Positions 29,071-37,070 of a DNA stretch of 64,000 nt are shown one piece after another. The stretch covers positions 675,781-739,780 of the forward strand of contig NZ_BBXD01000011.1 of NCBI RefSeq assembly GCF_001570545.1, given 5' to 3'. The notes beneath the pieces are model-generated. The model had not been told where the DNA came from, ran no database searches, and saw only the letters and a program-made list of their open reading frames with translations. The stretch comes from Herbidospora mongoliensis (lineage in GTDB: Bacteria; Actinomycetota; Actinomycetes; Streptosporangiales; Streptosporangiaceae). Within the stretch, counting starts at the first letter, position 1; each line of letters opens with the position of its first letter. Both the position numbers and the translations under genes were made by a program.

Positions 29071-29094
29071 GGTGGTCTATGGGTCTAGACCACC
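29071..29094. promoter_or_regulatory. palindrome resembling a DasR/GntR operator upstream of aceE
   Basis: Inverted repeat GGTGGTCTA (29071-29079), 6-base spacer, TAGACCACC (29086-29094). Within it, GGGTCTAGACCA (29081-29092) matches 11 of 12 bases of the core TGGTCTAGACCA known for Streptomyces DasR (dre sites), a GntR/HutC regulator of aminosugar metabolism. It lies about 100 bases upstream of aceE and about 150 upstream of yjbQ, between divergent genes. Binding by DasR or another GntR protein is inference. Confidence 0.55.
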
Positions 29095-29240
29095 GATGGT
29101 AGGACGATTTTCGCCCAAGCTTGCACATCCCGCCACCACCGGGTGTGCTCACTTCGTCAGCGTAACGTTTTGACCTAGGTTGTCCCTCACCTGGTCGCAC
29201 GGGACCGAATTACGGGCAGGCCGCACCTTAGTATCCCGAT

Positions 29241-29651
29241 GTGAGATCTCAGGTCATCGAGGTGCGGACGGGCTCGCGGGAACGGGTGCACGACATCACC
29301 GCGGAGTGCGCGAGGTTCGTGGAAGAGTGCGGAGGCGACGGCCTTCTCAACGTCTTCGTCCCTCACGCCACGGCGGGCGTGGCGCTGATCGAACTGGGCG
29401 CCGGCAGCGACGACGACCTGCTGGCGGCACTGGGCGACCTGCTCCCGGCCGACGACCGCTGGCGGCACGCCCACGGCTCACCGGGCCACGGGCGTTCTCA
29501 CGTGATGCCTGCCCTGATCCCGCCCTATGCGACGGTGCCCGTCATCGGGGGGCGGCTGGCTCTGGGAACCTGGCAGTCGATCGCCATCGTGGATCTCAAC
29601 GTGGACAACAGGGAACGTAGTGTTCGTTTGTCCTATTTGTCCGAATCGTAG
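29241..29651 (+). CDS. yjbQ: YjbQ family (UPF0047) protein
   Basis: A 136-residue protein of the YjbQ/UPF0047 family, which has been linked to weak thiamine-phosphate-synthase activity in enterobacteria; its physiological role is uncertain. Conserved parts visible are VFVPHATAGVALIELG near residue 38, the acidic DDDLLAALGDLLP, RWRHAHGSPGHGRSHVMPAL with the family's His cluster near residues 75-90, and LGTWQSIAIVDLN at the C-terminus. It starts at GTG. It is divergent from aceE and heads a row of plus-strand genes. Confidence 0.87.
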   Translation: MRSQVIEVRTGSRERVHDITAECARFVEECGGDGLLNVFVPHATAGVALIELGAGSDDDLLAALGDLLPADDRWRHAHGSPGHGRSHVMPALIPPYATVPVIGGRLALGTWQSIAIVDLNVDNRERSVRLSYLSES

Positions 29652-29773
29652 ATAACGGTGCGGGTCACTGACCGTGGCGACCGTTGACGACGATGGGTCA
29701 CAGCGTGTGGACTGTGCCGAACGATACCCGCAGCGGTTTTCCAGCGGGGTCGATCCGAGCAGGAGGGATGAGA

Positions 29774-30199
29774 GTGAGCGCGACCGCGGGTCAGGCGCAG
29801 GGCGAGCGCGGCCTGGCCGAACGACTTGGGCTCAAGCCGGGTCAGGTGGTGCAGGAGGTCGGTTGGGACGAGGACACCGACGACGAGCTTCGTCAGTCCA
29901 TCGAGGAACTGACCGGCAACGAGATGGTCGACGAGGACTTCGAAGAAGTCGTCGACGTGGTGCTGCTGTGGTATCGCGACGGGGACGGCGATCTGTTCGA
30001 CGTCTTGAGCGACGTCATGGGCTCATTGGCTGACGGCAGCCAGATTTGGCTGCTGACGCCCAAGGCCGGCCGAGACAACCATGTCGAGCCGAGCGACATC
30101 GGCGAAGATGCCACGACCGCCGGCTTGGCGCAGACCAGTAGCATCAGCGCGGCCAAGGATTGGTCGGGCACGAGACTCGTCTTCAAGGGCCGCCGCTAG
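29774..30199 (+). CDS. DUF3052 family protein
   Basis: A 141-residue acidic protein matching the actinobacterial DUF3052 family (Rv2239c-like), whose function is unknown. Typical parts are LAERLGLKPGQVVQEVGWDE, DFEEVVDVVLLWYRDGDGD and SQIWLLTPKAGRDNHVEPSD. GTG 29774 was preferred to ATG 29768 because AGGAGG lies 7 bases before the GTG and only 1 before the ATG. In Mycobacterium tuberculosis the same neighbours (ahpE, this family, aceE) are adjacent, so the arrangement here is conserved. Confidence 0.9.
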   Translation: MSATAGQAQGERGLAERLGLKPGQVVQEVGWDEDTDDELRQSIEELTGNEMVDEDFEEVVDVVLLWYRDGDGDLFDVLSDVMGSLADGSQIWLLTPKAGRDNHVEPSDIGEDATTAGLAQTSSISAAKDWSGTRLVFKGRR

Positions 30200-30214
30200 A
30201 CGGTGGCGCCTCGC

Positions 30215-30244
30215 CCTGCCGTACGGCCGCCGCCGTACGGCAGG
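30215..30244. repeat. perfect 13-bp hairpin built of two CCGTACGG palindromes
   Basis: CCTGCCGTACGGC (30215-30227), loop CGCC, GCCGTACGGCAGG (30232-30244). Each arm contains the 10-base palindrome GCCGTACGGC, so the region can form one long hairpin or hold two identical dyad sites about 14 bases apart. There is no U tract after it. It lies between the DUF3052 and AhpE-like genes and may attenuate or process the message, or bind a regulator of the peroxiredoxin. Confidence 0.6.
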
Positions 30245-30265
30245 CTCACTACGGGCGGAGCGATC

Positions 30266-30709
30266 ATGGACATGCTGACCGCCGGGTCGCTCGCGCCCGA
30301 TTTCGAACTGACCGACCAGCACGGCACGCCGATCCGGCTGTCCGGCCTCCGTGGCCGGAAGGTCCTGCTGGTCTTCTTCCCGTACGCCTTCACCGGCGTG
30401 TGCCAGGGCGAACTCCACGATCTGGCCGATTTCGAGGGCGACACGGCGGTCCTGACCGTCTCGGTCGACTCGACGTTCGCCCAGCGCGCCTGGGCCGACC
30501 GCGAGCGCTTCGACGTCACTTTGCTCTCGGATTTCTGGCCTCACGGTCAGGTCGCCCGTCTTTATGGTGTTTTCGATGAGGTGAAGGGGGTCGCCTCCCG
30601 GGGGACCTTCATCATCGACGGCGAGGGCGTGGTGCGCTGGACGGTCGCGACCGCGATCGGGCAGGCGCGCGACGTCGCGGAATATCGGAAAGTCCTCAGC
30701 GAGCTTTAG
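30266..30709 (+). CDS. AhpE-like one-cysteine peroxiredoxin
   Basis: A 147-residue thioredoxin-fold peroxidase. The peroxidatic Cys46 sits in FFPYAFTGVCQGEL, the PxxxTxxC form typical of peroxiredoxins with a Ser/Ala variant of the usual motif. No second, resolving cysteine is present, so it should be reduced by an external thiol such as mycothiol or mycoredoxin, as in mycobacterial AhpE. The C-terminal GTFIIDGEGVVRWTVAT is also family-like. Neighbour DUF3052 and aceE match the AhpE locus of mycobacteria. A hairpin lies 22 bases upstream. Confidence 0.9.
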   Translation: MDMLTAGSLAPDFELTDQHGTPIRLSGLRGRKVLLVFFPYAFTGVCQGELHDLADFEGDTAVLTVSVDSTFAQRAWADRERFDVTLLSDFWPHGQVARLYGVFDEVKGVASRGTFIIDGEGVVRWTVATAIGQARDVAEYRKVLSEL

Positions 30710-30737
30710 TCAGTGTTTTCGTGCGGGGGAGGCCAAC

Positions 30738-31046
30738 ATGCCCTGCTATCGATGCGGGGCCCGGCAGACCGACCCGGTCCGTGGCGCGAGTCCGTGGAAG
30801 CGTGGGGTGCGCGCCGAGGCCCAGGTCCTGATCTGCCCGGCCTGCCAGCGATCGCATGACCTCGAACTCGACACCTGCGCCGCGTGCGGCGCCACGACGC
30901 TGATCTGCCGCCTGGGCGAGATCGAGTGCCGCTCGTGCGGCCATGTCCGCAATGCGGAGGAAAATCTTTCCAAGGAACCGCCCCTACCGGCCGATCTGGC
31001 GGCGGAGGTGGAGGCGGCCCTGTCTCGCGTACTCGGCCGGTCGTGA
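30738..31046 (+). CDS. small zinc-ribbon protein
   Basis: A 102-residue protein with four Cys pairs arranged as two or more zinc ribbons: CYRC at residues 3-6, CPAC near 35-38, CAAC near 49-52 and CRSC near 66-69, plus a single Cys in LICRLG. The C-terminus is helical and acidic. GGAGG lies 7 bases before the ATG. No enzymatic motif is present; it may bind nucleic acid or act as a structural subunit. It follows the peroxiredoxin by 28 bases. Confidence 0.72.
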   Translation: MPCYRCGARQTDPVRGASPWKRGVRAEAQVLICPACQRSHDLELDTCAACGATTLICRLGEIECRSCGHVRNAEENLSKEPPLPADLAAEVEAALSRVLGRS

Positions 31047-31060
31047 GATTAGATGTCCGG

Positions 31061-31975
31061 ATGAGTCACGTGGTCGCCCTTGATGTGGGCGGAACATCGA
31101 TGAAGGGCGGCCTCGTCAGCGAATCGGGCGAGGTGACCGTTTTCCCCGGTCGCCCGACCGGGCGCGAAGACGGGCCGGAGGCGGCGATCGCCAATATCAG
31201 GGCCTACGTGGCGGAGCTCGCGGCGGCCGGAGACGGACCACCCCTCGGGGTCGGCCTGGCGGTGCCCGGCATCGTCGACGCCGACACGGCGCTCTACTCG
31301 GCCAACATCGGCTGGCGCGACGTCCCGGCGACCGCGTTCGTGCCCGAGGGGCTGCCGGTCTGCCTGGGCCACGACGTGCAGACGGCGGGCCTGGCCGAGA
31401 GCGTCTTCGGGGCCGGCCGTGACGTGACCGACTTTCTTTTTCTTCCCATCGGTACGGGTATCGCCGGCGCCCTGATCATCCGCGGTGAGCCCTATGGGGG
31501 CGTCAACGGCTGGGGCGGCGAGATCGGCCACGCCCCCGTGTGGCCCGACGGCGAGCGGTGCGCCTGCGGGCAGACCGGCTGCCTGGAGACCTACGCCTCG
31601 GCGGCCTCACTGGGCCGCCGCTACACCGAGCGCACCGGCAAACCGGCCACGGCGGTCGACGTGATGGCCCAGGCGGCCACCGACCCCCATGCCTACGCGG
31701 TGCTGGCCGAGGCCGTGGAGGCCCTGGCGATCTCGCTGGTGTCGTACACGCTGCTCATGGACCCGGCGATGATCGTGATCGGCGGCGGCCTCGGCGAGGC
31801 CGGCGAGGCCCTGCTGATGCCGCTGAGAGACCGCATGACCGAGCGCCTGAGCTTCCGCAAGCCCCCGCCGCTGCGCCAGACGGCGCTGGGCATGCGCGCC
31901 GGGATGCTCGGGGCGGGCATCCTCGGCTGGCGCGCGGCGGGAGTGCGGGGCTGGGCGCCTCAGCTCGATCTGTAG
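31061..31975 (+). CDS. ROK-family sugar kinase (glucokinase-like)
   Basis: A 304-residue ROK kinase. The N-terminal phosphate loop is ALDVGGTSMKGGLV (residues 6-19). The sugar-binding and zinc-binding signature is GGEIGHAPVWPDGERCACGQTGCLETYAS, with the CxCGxxGCxE pattern near residues 168-180 (described by position; Glu and His contact the sugar). It has no N-terminal helix-turn-helix, so it is an enzyme and not an NagC/Mlc-type repressor. The probable substrate is glucose or an N-acetyl sugar. It overlaps the convergent amidohydrolase by 16 bases. Confidence 0.9.
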   Translation: MSHVVALDVGGTSMKGGLVSESGEVTVFPGRPTGREDGPEAAIANIRAYVAELAAAGDGPPLGVGLAVPGIVDADTALYSANIGWRDVPATAFVPEGLPVCLGHDVQTAGLAESVFGAGRDVTDFLFLPIGTGIAGALIIRGEPYGGVNGWGGEIGHAPVWPDGERCACGQTGCLETYASAASLGRRYTERTGKPATAVDVMAQAATDPHAYAVLAEAVEALAISLVSYTLLMDPAMIVIGGGLGEAGEALLMPLRDRMTERLSFRKPPPLRQTALGMRAGMLGAGILGWRAAGVRGWAPQLDL

Positions 31976-33351
31976 TCCGTATACGTATACGGATTGTCCA
32001 GAATCTTGGTCTCCGGGATGTCGGGGTTCATTCCGGAGATCCACGAATCGCCGAGCTCGCCCATGAGGTGGTCGACCGTCTGGTTGATGGCGGCCCGTGC
32101 GGCCGGGAGGCCCTCCACCTTGCCCTCGCGCTTCACGATCTCGCCGTTGACCAGCACGGTGTGCACGTCGCCGCGCTGCGCCTGGAAGGCGACGTGGCCG
32201 TAAGGGTTGAGGATCGGGAACATGACGGGCGAGTCGTCGTTCTTGATCAGGATGACGTCGGCCTTCTTGCCTGGCTCCAGGCTGCCGATCTTGTCGGACA
32301 GGCCGAGCGCCGCGGCCCCGCCACGGGTGGCCCACTCCACGACCTGCTCGGCGCGCAGATGGCAGTGGGTGACGGTCTCCGACCTGAGGTGGGCCTCCAG
32401 GTGCTCCCGGGAGCGGTCGGCGCCGAGGGTGGAGCGCATGGCGGAGAACAGGTCGCCGCTCCACCACACGCTGGTGTCCATCGACAGCGACACGGGGATG
32501 CCGTGGTGGCGGAGCTGCCACGTGGGCGGGTAGCCCTGGCCGGCGCTCTGCTCGCTCTCGGTCGAGACGGAGACGGACCCGCCGGTGGCGGCGATCCGGT
32601 GGTAGGAGTCGGAGCTCAGCGTCGCCGCGTGCACGTAGGTCGTCTCGGGCGTCATGAACCCGTTCTCGTACATGAGCCGGATGCCCTCATCGTTGGTCGC
32701 CCCCCAGACGCCCGCGTGGGTGGTCACGGGGAGCCCGAGCTCGCGGGCGGCCTCGAAGGCGGCCTTCTCGGGGAACGCCGGGTCGCCGGTCACGTCGAAG
32801 GCGAGCTGGAGGCCCAGCATGTCGCTCCAGGACCTCCGGCCGATGAAGCCGCGCAGGTCGGCGGAGGGCGCCCAGTCCCAGGGGGCCTGCTGGATGTTGC
32901 CGTACGCGAGCACGAAACGCCCGGGGACGTTCTCGAGGGCGTCGACGGCGGCCTCGGCGTGGTCGACCGTCTGCAGCCCGTGTGACCAGTCGACGGTCGT
33001 GGTGACCCCGGCGTCGAGGGCCTCGATGCCGCCGAGCAGGTTCCCGGCGTAGATGTCCTGGGGCCGGAACTTCTTACCCCATTCGAGGTAGTACCAGACG
33101 AAATATTGGGTCAGCGTCCAGTCGGCGCCGTAGCCGCGCATCGCGGTCTGCCACAGGTGGCGGTGGGTGTCGATCATGCCGGGCATGACGATCCCGCCGG
33201 ACGCGTCGATCTCCTCGGTGCCTTCGGGTGTCTCCAGATCGGGACCTACGGCGACGATGGTCTCGCCGTCGACCAGCACGTCGCCGCGCGCCAGCACGGT
33301 GCGCCGGTCGTCCATGGTCAGCACGAGTCCGTTGCGGAGGACGATGGGCAT
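31960..33351 (-). CDS. amidohydrolase, MTA/SAH deaminase or chlorohydrolase-like
   Basis: A 463-residue metal-dependent amidohydrolase with the TIM-barrel family layout. The metal-binding HxH is in GMIDTHRHLWQT (near residue 62), a third His in THAGVWGATNDE (near 205), another in YVHAATLSSDSYH, and the Asp in SLSMDTSVWWSGD (near 300). The closing LEPGKKADVILI is the usual family tail. Relatives deaminate adenosine-like or triazine/pterin rings, so a heteroaromatic amine is plausible. ATG 33351 is preceded by an operator-like repeat also found before the CoA-transferase operon, which links it to the catabolic genes. Confidence 0.88.
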   Translation of the reverse strand: MPIVLRNGLVLTMDDRRTVLARGDVLVDGETIVAVGPDLETPEGTEEIDASGGIVMPGMIDTHRHLWQTAMRGYGADWTLTQYFVWYYLEWGKKFRPQDIYAGNLLGGIEALDAGVTTTVDWSHGLQTVDHAEAAVDALENVPGRFVLAYGNIQQAPWDWAPSADLRGFIGRRSWSDMLGLQLAFDVTGDPAFPEKAAFEAARELGLPVTTHAGVWGATNDEGIRLMYENGFMTPETTYVHAATLSSDSYHRIAATGGSVSVSTESEQSAGQGYPPTWQLRHHGIPVSLSMDTSVWWSGDLFSAMRSTLGADRSREHLEAHLRSETVTHCHLRAEQVVEWATRGGAAALGLSDKIGSLEPGKKADVILIKNDDSPVMFPILNPYGHVAFQAQRGDVHTVLVNGEIVKREGKVEGLPAARAAINQTVDHLMGELGDSWISGMNPDIPETKILDNPYTYTDYRSS

Positions 33352-33361
33352 AGGACTGCCT

Positions 33362-33389
33362 CTCAGGATCGCGGACCGATGTCCGCCTG
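33362..33389. promoter_or_regulatory. IclR-type operator copy 1, upstream of amidohydrolase
   Basis: The core is GCGGAC-CGAT-GTCCGC (33371-33386), a 6-base inverted repeat with 4-base spacer, flanked by CTC-A-GGATC on the left. Over 28 bases, 23 match the copy at 34293-34320. It lies 11-38 bases upstream of the amidohydrolase ATG and 82 upstream of the divergent IclR gene, so it could control both. Confidence 0.68.
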
Positions 33390-33470
33390 GCGGTCGCAGA
33401 AACGTGACTGCAACAATGCGAGCCCCCTCGGCCGATGTCAAGGCACTCGAGGCGGTCTAAAGTCGACGGC

Positions 33471-34268
33471 ATGCCACGCAAGGACACCGGACCCGACTTC
33501 ATCGAAGCCCTGGCGCGGGGCCTCGACGTGATCAAGGCGTTCGGCCCCCGCCAGCGGGTGATGACCCTCACCGAGGTCGCCACCGCGGCCGAACTGGCCC
33601 GCCCGACCGCCCGCCGCATCCTGCTGACCCTTGAGGAGCTGGGCTACGTCCGGGCCGGCGAGGGCGGTTTCGCGCTGACCCCCCGGGTGCTGGAGCTGGG
33701 GGTCGCCTACGTCCACTCGATGGGCCTGTGGGAGCTCGCCCGCCCCCACCTGGAGCAACTGTCGGCGCTGACCCGCGAGTCGTGCTCGGTCGCCCAGCTC
33801 GACGGCTCCGACATCGTCTACGTGGCCAGGGTCGCCGTTCCCAAGATCGTGACCCTGTCGGTCAGCGTAGGGACCAGGTTCCCGGCGCTCCAGACGTCGC
33901 TGGGCAAGGTCCTGCTGGCGTCCCTGCCGGTGGCGGAGGCCGACGCGGTGCTGGCCGTGCCCAGCCAGTCGGGCATCACCCCGCGATGGTGCCCCTCGGT
34001 CGAAGAACGCCACGCGGCGCTGCGCGCGGTCCGGGCCAGCGGCTGGGCGGTCACCGACGAGCAGCTCGCCCCGGGCATCCGCTCGGTCGCCGCGCCCCTG
34101 CGCGACGGCCACGGCCAGGTGATCGCGGCGATCAACGTGAACGCCCACTCCGCCGAGACCTCGATGGAGAGACTCACCGGGGAGTTCCTGCCCGCTCTGC
34201 TCCGCACCGCCGGCGCGATCGGCGCCGATGTGGCTTTGCACGAGTCGATCCCGCAGGTCTCCGCTTGA
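33471..34268 (+). CDS. IclR-family transcriptional regulator
   Basis: A 265-residue regulator of typical length. The N-terminal winged helix (residues 8-75) reads FIEALARGLDVIKAFG, then LTEVATAAELARPTARRILL. The C-terminal effector domain contains SCSVAQLDGSDIVYVARV and the terminal LLRTAGAIGADV. It resembles the PcaR/PobR branch that controls aromatic catabolism. It sits between a divergent amidohydrolase and a downstream CoA-transferase operon, each preceded by the same palindrome, so it is the obvious candidate for their regulator. Its stop overlaps a TTGACA (34265-34270) that could be a -35 box for the operon. Confidence 0.93.
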   Translation: MPRKDTGPDFIEALARGLDVIKAFGPRQRVMTLTEVATAAELARPTARRILLTLEELGYVRAGEGGFALTPRVLELGVAYVHSMGLWELARPHLEQLSALTRESCSVAQLDGSDIVYVARVAVPKIVTLSVSVGTRFPALQTSLGKVLLASLPVAEADAVLAVPSQSGITPRWCPSVEERHAALRAVRASGWAVTDEQLAPGIRSVAAPLRDGHGQVIAAINVNAHSAETSMERLTGEFLPALLRTAGAIGADVALHESIPQVSA

Positions 34269-34292
34269 CATCACCTTCGCCGCCCGACAAGA

Positions 34293-34320
34293 CTCGGGAT
34301 CGCGGACAACTGTCCGCTTG
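34293..34320. promoter_or_regulatory. IclR-type operator copy 2, upstream of CoA-transferase operon
   Basis: The core is GCGGAC-AACT-GTCCGC (34302-34317) with CTC-G-GGATC on its left, the same layout as the copy at 33362-33389. It lies 18-45 bases before the CoA-transferase ATG and just downstream of a TTGACA hexamer (34265-34270). Occupancy there could block transcription or overlap the promoter. The repeat is seen directly; binding by the adjacent IclR protein is inference. Confidence 0.7.
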
Positions 34321-34337
34321 ACGGACGAAGGGATCAC

Positions 34338-35444
34338 ATGGGCGCGCTCGACGGCATTCTCGTGGCCGATTTCTCCCGGGTCCTCGCCGGGCCCTACGCC
34401 ACGATGCTGCTGGCCGACATGGGCGCCGACGTCATCAAGGTCGAGGCTCCCGGCGGCGACGACACCCGCAACTGGCTGCCTCCCTCGCGGGACGGCGTGT
34501 CGACGTACTACCTGGGCGTGAACCGTGGGAAGCGGTCCGTCGCCCTGGACCTGAAAGACCCCGCCGACCAGACCCTGGCCCATGAGCTGTCGGCCCGCGC
34601 CGACGTGTTCATCGAGAACTTCAAGCCCGGCGGCCTGACCGCCTACGGGCTCGACTATCCGGCGGTCCGGGAGCGGAACCCCAAGGTGGTGTACGCGTCC
34701 ATCACCGGCTTCGGCACGGAGGGCGGCGCCCATCTGCCGGGGTATGACCTGATCGTGCAGGCGGTCTCCGGATTGATGAGCCTGACCGGCTCGGACGACG
34801 GCCCGCCCTACCGGGCGGGCATCTCGGTGTTCGACGTGATCACCGGCCTGCACGCCGTGTCCGGGATCCTCGCGGCGCTCTATGCCGGGGGCGGGCAGCG
34901 GGTCGAGGTCAACCTCATGTCGTCGGCGCTGTCGGCGCTGGTGAACCATTCGAGCGCCGTGGTCGCCGGAGGGGTCACGCCCCACCGGATGGGGAACGCC
35001 CATCCCTCGCTGTTCCCGTACGAGCCGCTGGAGTGCGCCGACGGTGAGCTGGTGATCGCGGCGGGGAACGACGGGCAGTTCCGGAAACTGTGCGACGTGC
35101 TGGGGGTGCCCGAGCTGGCCGACGACGCGCGCTTCGCCCGTACCCGGGACAGAACCGAGAACCGCGCCCTGCTCAAGCCACTGCTGGTCGCGGAGCTGGG
35201 CAAGCGCACGCGGGCCGACCTGTTCGCGGCGCTGAGCGCGGTGGGAGTGGCCTGCGGGCCGATCAACACGGTGACCGAAGGGGTCGCGCTGGCCGAGGAC
35301 CTGGGGCTGGAGCCGGTGGTGACCCCCGGCGGCGTGCCGTCGGTGCGGCACCCGATCAGGTTCTCCGGTACCCCCGCGGGCTACCGGCTGCCGCCGCCTT
35401 CGCTGGACGAGCACGGGGAGGAGATCAGGACGTGGCTGACATGA
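34338..35444 (+). CDS. CaiB/BaiF (family III) CoA-transferase
   Basis: A 368-residue family III CoA-transferase. The family start LDGILVADFSRVLAGPYATM, the ADVIKVEAPGGDDTR loop, VFIENFKPGG near residue 93 and YDLIVQAVSGLMSLTG near 138 are all present. The catalytic Asp is probably in RAGISVFDVITGLH near residue 157. These enzymes move CoA between carboxylic acids through an aspartyl-CoA anhydride. It is the first gene of a five-gene operon. Its stop overlaps the start of a citryl-CoA lyase-like gene, so its product is likely the thioester that enzyme cleaves. Confidence 0.92.
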   Translation: MGALDGILVADFSRVLAGPYATMLLADMGADVIKVEAPGGDDTRNWLPPSRDGVSTYYLGVNRGKRSVALDLKDPADQTLAHELSARADVFIENFKPGGLTAYGLDYPAVRERNPKVVYASITGFGTEGGAHLPGYDLIVQAVSGLMSLTGSDDGPPYRAGISVFDVITGLHAVSGILAALYAGGGQRVEVNLMSSALSALVNHSSAVVAGGVTPHRMGNAHPSLFPYEPLECADGELVIAAGNDGQFRKLCDVLGVPELADDARFARTRDRTENRALLKPLLVAELGKRTRADLFAALSAVGVACGPINTVTEGVALAEDLGLEPVVTPGGVPSVRHPIRFSGTPAGYRLPPPSLDEHGEEIRTWLT

Positions 35445-36193
35445 ACTTTCCCACGGGCCTCGGGACGTCGGACGCCGACTCCATCAGCCTGCTGGGGCAG
35501 GACCTGGCACATGACCTGATGGGCAAGGTCGGGTTCGGGGAACTGGCCTTCTGGCTGGTGGCCGGGCGGCGGCCCACCGCGGGCGAGACGCGGGTGTTCG
35601 AGGCGGTGCTGGTGGCGCTGGCCGATCACGGGTTCACCCCGACGGCCATCGCGGCGCGGCTGACCCTGCTGAGCGCTCCTGAATCCGTCCAGGGAGCTCT
35701 GGCGGCCGGGCTGCTGGGCGGCGGGTCACGCTTTCTGGGGGTGACCGAAGACGCGGGACGGTTCCTGAACGGCCTGGTGACCTCTCATGAAGGCGATTGG
35801 GACGCCGTCGCGCTGGAGGCCGTGCGAACGGCCCGCGCCGAGAAGCGCCTCATCCCTGGCCTGGGACATCCCGTACACAAGATCGAAGACCCCCGGACCC
35901 CCGTGCTGTTCGCCCTGGCGCGGGAGGAAGGCGTGTACGGCCCGCACCTGGCGCTCTTCGAGGCCATCGGCCGGGTGCACCCCGAGGTGCTCGGCCGGAA
36001 GCTGCCCCTCAACGGCGCCGGGGTGTGCGGGGCGGCGCTGGCCGACCTGGGCCTGCCCATCGATCTGCTGCGGGGGTTCGCCCTGCTCGCCCGCGCCGCC
36101 GGGCTGCTCGGTCATCTGGCCGAGGAGCAGCGGCGGCCCATCGGCATGGATGTCTACCTGACCGTCGACCGGAACGCGACGTACGAACCCTAG
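35441..36193 (+). CDS. citryl-CoA lyase / citrate-synthase-like enzyme
   Basis: A 250-residue protein, shorter than citrate synthase (about 370-430) and matching the compact citryl-CoA lyase type. Features are TGLGTSDADSISLLGQDLAH near the start, a glycine-rich AAGLLGGGSRFLGV near 85, and the active-site-like LIPGLGHPVHK near 140, where citrate synthase has GxGHP with its catalytic His. Later, GMDVYLTVDRNATY is near the C-terminus. It should cleave (or form) a beta-hydroxyacyl-CoA bond. It starts at ATG 35441, overlapping the CoA-transferase stop (ATGA); GTG 35432 is an alternative. Confidence 0.83.
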   Translation: MNFPTGLGTSDADSISLLGQDLAHDLMGKVGFGELAFWLVAGRRPTAGETRVFEAVLVALADHGFTPTAIAARLTLLSAPESVQGALAAGLLGGGSRFLGVTEDAGRFLNGLVTSHEGDWDAVALEAVRTARAEKRLIPGLGHPVHKIEDPRTPVLFALAREEGVYGPHLALFEAIGRVHPEVLGRKLPLNGAGVCGAALADLGLPIDLLRGFALLARAAGLLGHLAEEQRRPIGMDVYLTVDRNATYEP

Positions 36194-36206
36194 AGAAGGT
36201 GTCCAC

Positions 36207-37070
36207 ATGGCAACGCTGGCCGCCGTGATCGCGTCCACGCACCACCCGTTCTACTACAAGGCCAGCACGGCGCCGCCGGAGGAACGCCCGCCGTTCGCCG
36301 ACGAGTGGGTGGCCAAGATCCTGGCCTTCCGGGAGACGCTGACCCGGGCCCGCGCCGACGTGCTGGTCATGGTCGGGTCGGACCACTTCCACCAGCTGTG
36401 GCTCGACAACATGCCGCAGTTCCTGGTCGGCAAGGCGCCCTTCTACGACGCGAACTTCTACAACGAGGAGCGCGAGTTCGGGCTGCCGCGAATGCTGCTG
36501 AAAGGGCACGAGGAACTCTCCTCACACATCCTGCGCGGCGGCCTCGACGAGGGCTTCGACCTGGCCTTCTCCAACGAGCTGCGGATCGATCACAGCATCA
36601 CGTGCCCGATCATCACCCTGCGCCCCGAGGCCGACCTGCCGATCGTGCCGATCTACACCAACATCTTCGCGCCGCCGCTCCCCCGCCCCGGCCGGTTCGT
36701 GGAGCTGGGGCATTCGATCCGCCGGCTGATCGACACCTGGCCCTCCGACCTGCGGGTCGCCGTCATCGGCACGGGACACCTGTCCCTGGAGCTCGGCGGA
36801 CCCCGGCAGTTCGGGCCTCATGGGCCCGACCCCGAGTTCGACCGGAAGGCCGTCGAGTGGATCTCCTCCGGCGACATCGAGCGGGCGCTGGCCGAAGTCA
36901 CCCTTGATTCGCTGTGGACGCCCGGGAACGCGACTCACGGGTTCATGGACTTCATGCTCATGATGGGTGTGGCCGGGGAGGGCGCCAAGGCCGACTACGT
37001 CGACACGCTCGACCTGTTCCACACGATGGAGGCGTACTTCACCTGGTATCCGAACGGGGTTCCGGCATGA
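36207..37070 (+). CDS. class III extradiol dioxygenase, LigB-type catalytic subunit
   Basis: A 287-residue protein of the LigB fold, which holds the non-heme Fe(II) of extradiol ring-cleaving dioxygenases such as protocatechuate 4,5-dioxygenase. Probable metal or catalytic histidines are in IASTHHPFYY (residues 11-13), GSDHFHQLW (near 60) and GTGHLSLEL (near 192). A separate LigA-type small subunit is encoded next, with a 4-base overlap, as in LigAB enzymes. Substrate identity (protocatechuate, gallate, aminophenol or hydroxypyridine type) is not readable from sequence. Confidence 0.86.
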   Translation: MATLAAVIASTHHPFYYKASTAPPEERPPFADEWVAKILAFRETLTRARADVLVMVGSDHFHQLWLDNMPQFLVGKAPFYDANFYNEEREFGLPRMLLKGHEELSSHILRGGLDEGFDLAFSNELRIDHSITCPIITLRPEADLPIVPIYTNIFAPPLPRPGRFVELGHSIRRLIDTWPSDLRVAVIGTGHLSLELGGPRQFGPHGPDPEFDRKAVEWISSGDIERALAEVTLDSLWTPGNATHGFMDFMLMMGVAGEGAKADYVDTLDLFHTMEAYFTWYPNGVPA

